Positions 6,397-8,361 of a stretch of 8,361 nucleotides of DNA are shown here, piece after piece. Source of the DNA: an uncultured Prevotellaceae bacterium (GTDB taxonomy: Bacteria; Bacteroidota; Bacteroidia; Bacteroidales; Muribaculaceae); assembly GCA_937896015.1 (NCBI GenBank), contig CALBLR010000371.1:1-8361 (forward strand), in the 5' to 3' direction. The notes under the pieces were generated by a model. That model did no database searches. It saw nothing but the letters and a program-made list of their open reading frames with translations, and was not told the DNA's origin. The position numbers were made by a program, and so were the translations under genes. How positions within the stretch are numbered: position 1 is the first letter of the stretch; each line of letters begins with the position of its first letter.

Positions 6397-7309
6397 AGTC
6401 TTTAGTGTTGAAGTGTTTGTATGATGGTGAACTTATGTCGTAGATGATGATTTCACCGTTGACGCTGGCATCTTCGCGGCCCACGGCGCGCTTCACGGCC
6501 ATGACGTCGGCCAGTGTGGGCTGGCGCACGGCAATGCTGTCGGTGGGCAGAATGGGATACTCGTCCTTGCGGTGCACTATGCCCACAAACTCACCTTCGC
6601 GAAACAGCACGTCGAGCCTGAAGGTGGGGTAGGCCGCCGACAGCGGCAGCTTGTAGTCGTCCAGCCGCTTCAGGTAGGGGCGCACATCGGCAATGTCGAG
6701 TATTGGCTTGCGGCACTTGAGGCTGCGCACGTCGCCCGTGTTATACAGCATCAGCACTCCGCGGTCGGCCGGCGGCGGGGTTTGCGACAACTGGTGCAGC
6801 CTTATGGTCACCGACGTGCCCATGCGCCGCTTGCGGGCCTCGCTGCGCACAGCTCGCATAAAGGCGAAAAAAGCCTGCTGCGTCGAGGCCGTCCAGTCGC
6901 AGTCGATTTGCATTTCGGCCACGTTGCCAATGCCGTTCTGCTCGCTTATTTGCGCCACGCGCCTCACCACCTTGCCGGCCAGGTCGGCCACGTCGCCGCC
7001 CAGGCAGTTGGGCATGACGAACACGGTGGGCACCACCTCCACTCCGCGCGGCGGCTGCTGCGCAAAGCGCACGGTGGCGTTGGGCTGCGGCCCGCCGTCA
7101 TTGTCAACCACGTCGAAGTAGCGCACATACAGCCGCTTCACCCCGTGGCGGCTCATGAATTGCCGCTGCCCGTCGTCGAGCCTGAACGTGGTGCTCCAGT
7201 AGTAGGCCGAGTGCATGCCGGGCCCGCCGGTCCTGTCGCTGCATGCCAGCAGGCCGGCAATCATGGCTGTGAGGGCTATGATGATGGTGGTGATGGCTGT
7301 CTTTTTCAT
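6374..7309 (-). CDS. Predicted lipoprotein with TIM-barrel / pseudo-GH18-like signature
   Basis: This 311-aa protein begins with a lipoprotein signal peptide (MKKT, hydrophobic run, L-L-A-C23), so it should be anchored in the envelope. Seen directly: alternating strand-like and helix-like segments suggesting a beta/alpha barrel, with strands near 61-68 (YVRYFDVV), 91-100 (EVVPTVFVMP), 132-139 (EMQIDCDW), 166-172 (SVTIRLH), 185-190 (VLMLYN), 222-228 and 286-291. The order D136-C-D138-W139-T140 followed by M187-L-Y189-N190 resembles the GH18 DxDxE and MxYD/N strand motifs. However, the catalytic Glu position holds Thr, so a non-hydrolytic glycan-binding barrel is possible. It may also belong to a DUF3142-like family; both assignments are inference. 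It is first in a two-gene unit behind a -7 promoter element and overlaps the next gene by 23 bases. Confidence 0.82.
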   Translation of the reverse strand: MKKTAITTIIIALTAMIAGLLACSDRTGGPGMHSAYYWSTTFRLDDGQRQFMSRHGVKRLYVRYFDVVDNDGGPQPNATVRFAQQPPRGVEVVPTVFVMPNCLGGDVADLAGKVVRRVAQISEQNGIGNVAEMQIDCDWTASTQQAFFAFMRAVRSEARKRRMGTSVTIRLHQLSQTPPPADRGVLMLYNTGDVRSLKCRKPILDIADVRPYLKRLDDYKLPLSAAYPTFRLDVLFREGEFVGIVHRKDEYPILPTDSIAVRQPTLADVMAVKRAVGREDASVNGEIIIYDISSPSYKHFNTKDYEEIFSN

Positions 7310-7331
7310 CTCAATGATGTGTTGGTTTGCC

Positions 7332-7339
7332 CAAAATTA
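7332..7339 (-). promoter_or_regulatory. Bacteroidota-type -7 promoter element (TAATTTTG)
   Basis: Read on the minus strand, TAATTTTG matches the Bacteroidota primary sigma -7 consensus TAnnTTTG exactly. It lies 22 nt upstream of the lipoprotein ATG (7309), which would give a short leader with no Shine-Dalgarno. The -33 element is weak: a TTTG occurs only 12 nt upstream of the -7, instead of about 19-21. The AT-rich patch is isolated in GC-rich surroundings and sits just past the terminator of the preceding gene, which supports a real promoter. Confidence 0.5.
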
Positions 7340-7394
7340 CGCTAAAAATCGCAAACCTGCGGCCCGTTGTGCCGCCTTTTTGTAGTGGAAATGC

Positions 7395-7429
7395 AAAAAA
7401 GCAGCCCCGGCCAATTGGCCGGGGCTGCT
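7395..7429 (-). terminator. Rho-independent terminator of the OmpA-family gene (30-bp perfect palindrome)
   Basis: Bases 7400-7412 and 7417-7429 form a perfect 13-bp GC-rich stem around AATT, so the whole 30-bp block is a perfect palindrome. On the minus strand the stem is followed by a T6 tract (A run at 7395-7400 on the plus strand, its last base also pairing in the stem). There is no T-tract on the other side, so it terminates minus-strand transcription only. It begins about 46 nt after the OmpA-family stop codon. Confidence 0.92.
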
Positions 7430-7434
7430 GAGCC

Positions 7435-7452
7435 AATCCGCCGCAGCGGATT
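7435..7452 (-). other. Small 3' UTR hairpin with UNCG-type tetraloop
   Basis: Between the OmpA-family stop and its terminator, AATCCGC (7435-7441) pairs perfectly with GCGGATT (7446-7452). In the minus-strand RNA the loop is UGCG closed by a C-G pair, matching the exceptionally stable cUNCGg tetraloop class. It sits 5 nt before the terminator stem in the transcript. A role in protecting the mRNA 3' end is inference. Confidence 0.7.
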
Positions 7453-7475
7453 TGTTATCTTAGCTATGCGCCGAT

Positions 7476-8361
7476 TTATTTCTCAGTGATGATGTTGCAA
7501 ATCGACACGCGGTTCCAGTCAGGCTCGCTGAACATGCTGCCCACGCCCTGACCCTCGGCCTGGATGCGGCTCGAAGAAATCTTGTAGTTCTTCACAAGCA
7601 GGTCCTTAACGGCGTTGGCGCGTGCAAGAGCCAGGCGCTCGTTGATTTCCTTGCTGCCTTCGGGTGAAGCGTAGCCCTTGATGGTCACCTTGGCACCCTT
7701 GTGGTTCTTGAGGAATGTGGCCACACGCTCAACGTTGGGCATCTGGGCGCGAGAAACCACCGACTTGCCCTGGTCGAAGAACACGTTGGTCTCAAGGCTC
7801 TCACCGTTCTTCTCCACGGTCACCACCTTGTTCTTGAGCTGCTTGCAGGCGTCGAGGTCGCGCTGCAGCTGTGCCTCGCGGGCCTTAGCTGCGTCGAGGT
7901 CGGCCTGGCTCTGGCTCAGCTGGCCGCGCAGGTCGTTAACCTTGGCGTTCACAGCATCGAGGTCGCGCTGAGTGTACTGCTTGGGGCAGATGGTCATGTA
8001 GTGAGTGCCGTTGCTGTTGCCAAAGTGGTAGGTGAGGCCTGCCTCGAGCTCAACGGCTGCCTGGTTGGCGTTGAATGCAGTGGTGCCTTGCGAGTAGCCC
8101 TTGCCCATGTTCCATACCACGGCAGGCTTCAGAGCCACTGTCCATGCCTTGCTCTCGCCCAGGTTGAAGTTGATGTTCAGGCCAGCCTTGGTGTACCAAG
8201 AGTTCTGGTCTTTGCGCTCATACTTCTGGCCGTCGATCACGTATTCGCCGGTCTTGTAGCCGTGCCACCAGCCTGCGCCAAGCACTGCCTCTACCTCCAG
8301 AGCGCGGGGTGCGCCCTTGTAGCCGCAGAACCAGTTGCTGAAGTTGATGGTGTTGAACAGG
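7476..8361 (-). CDS. OmpA-family outer-membrane porin, N-terminus beyond window edge
   Basis: The frame is open to the right edge, giving 294 visible residues. The GTG at 8285 is internal, because barrel-like sequence continues upstream of it. Visible residues 1-124 alternate like outer-membrane beta-strands (aromatic-rich, for example LKPAVVWNMG and ELEAGLTYHFG). Residues about 130-177 (RDLDAVNAKVNDLRGQLS onward) form a heptad-like coiled-coil linker. Residues about 191-292 are an OmpA C-terminal peptidoglycan-binding domain: NVFFDQGKSVV, then IKGYASPEGS, then NERLALARANAV. The layout matches Bacteroidales major outer-membrane proteins of the P. gingivalis Pgm6/Pgm7 type, which anchor the outer membrane to the cell wall. 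The usual Asp that grips diaminopimelate (TD in GHTD/GYTD) is replaced by Ser in YASPEG, while Arg247 is kept. Four Cys are visible (12, 125, 172, 288). A hairpin and strong terminator follow the stop. Its promoter lies outside the window. Confidence 0.93.
   Translation of the reverse strand, partial: LFNTINFSNWFCGYKGAPRALEVEAVLGAGWWHGYKTGEYVIDGQKYERKDQNSWYTKAGLNINFNLGESKAWTVALKPAVVWNMGKGYSQGTTAFNANQAAVELEAGLTYHFGNSNGTHYMTICPKQYTQRDLDAVNAKVNDLRGQLSQSQADLDAAKAREAQLQRDLDACKQLKNKVVTVEKNGESLETNVFFDQGKSVVSRAQMPNVERVATFLKNHKGAKVTIKGYASPEGSKEINERLALARANAVKDLLVKNYKISSSRIQAEGQGVGSMFSEPDWNRVSICNIITEK

Noticed and set aside
6572..7345. A 257-codon plus-strand open frame opposite the lipoprotein gene.
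   Set aside because: It is His/Ala/Val-rich with no domain and runs through the promoter region of the real minus-strand gene; a compositional shadow.
8283..8285. GTG at 8285 as the start of the OmpA-family protein.
   Set aside because: The frame stays open to the window edge with barrel-like sequence upstream, and starting here would remove the signal peptide and part of the barrel.

Overview
The window reads as a stretch of core-type chromosome from a high-GC member of the Bacteroidales (phylum Bacteroidota). A Muribaculaceae-like gut bacterium is my best guess, but the rank below order is inference. The main reasons are: an OmpA-family porin with the coiled-coil linker and GYASPEG-type C-terminal domain seen in Bacteroidales major outer-membrane proteins; a small lipoprotein resembling the Bacteroidota-restricted DUF4827 family; a phosphohexomutase with GEGNGG and SNTEP loops; absence of Shine-Dalgarno sequences before the genes, with A-rich leaders instead; and one perfect Bacteroidota -7 promoter element (TAnnTTTG). 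No tRNA, rRNA, CRISPR array, transposase or phage gene is visible.

Layout. Plus strand, left half: the 3' part of a DHH/DHHA1 phosphoesterase (oligoribonuclease/pAp-phosphatase type, 1-813), a DUF4827-like lipoprotein (867-1442) and a phosphoglucosamine mutase-type enzyme (1499-2884) lie head to tail with 53-56 nt gaps and no visible internal promoter. A strong hairpin plus T-tract terminator follows (2915-2967). A GT4-family glycosyltransferase (3004-4128) comes next and collides with the minus-strand genes: its last Leu codon and stop are the same six bases (CTATAG) that encode the last Leu codon and stop of the opposing gene.

Minus strand, right half, reading right to left: the OmpA-family outer-membrane protein (starts beyond the right edge, ends at 7476), then a 3' UTR with a UNCG-capped hairpin and a 30-bp palindromic terminator (7395-7452), then a promoter element (7332-7339) driving a two-gene unit. 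That unit is a predicted lipoprotein with a TIM-barrel-like, pseudo-glycosidase signature (6374-7309) and a 757-aa secreted alpha-helical repeat protein (4123-6396). The two reading frames overlap by 23 bases.

Biology. The left half combines RNA/nucleotide turnover, an envelope lipoprotein, the committed hexosamine step of cell-wall and LPS precursor synthesis, and a sugar transferase. The right half is cell envelope: a peptidoglycan-linked porin and an uncharacterised exported pair. That pair is the best candidate here for an undescribed system, because its genes are translationally overlapping, both products are exported, and the lipoprotein carries a GH18-like DxDW...MxYN layout with the catalytic Glu position occupied by Thr. 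Its function is unknown and I do not claim one. Genes cover the window almost completely; no gene-free stretch exceeds about 170 bases.
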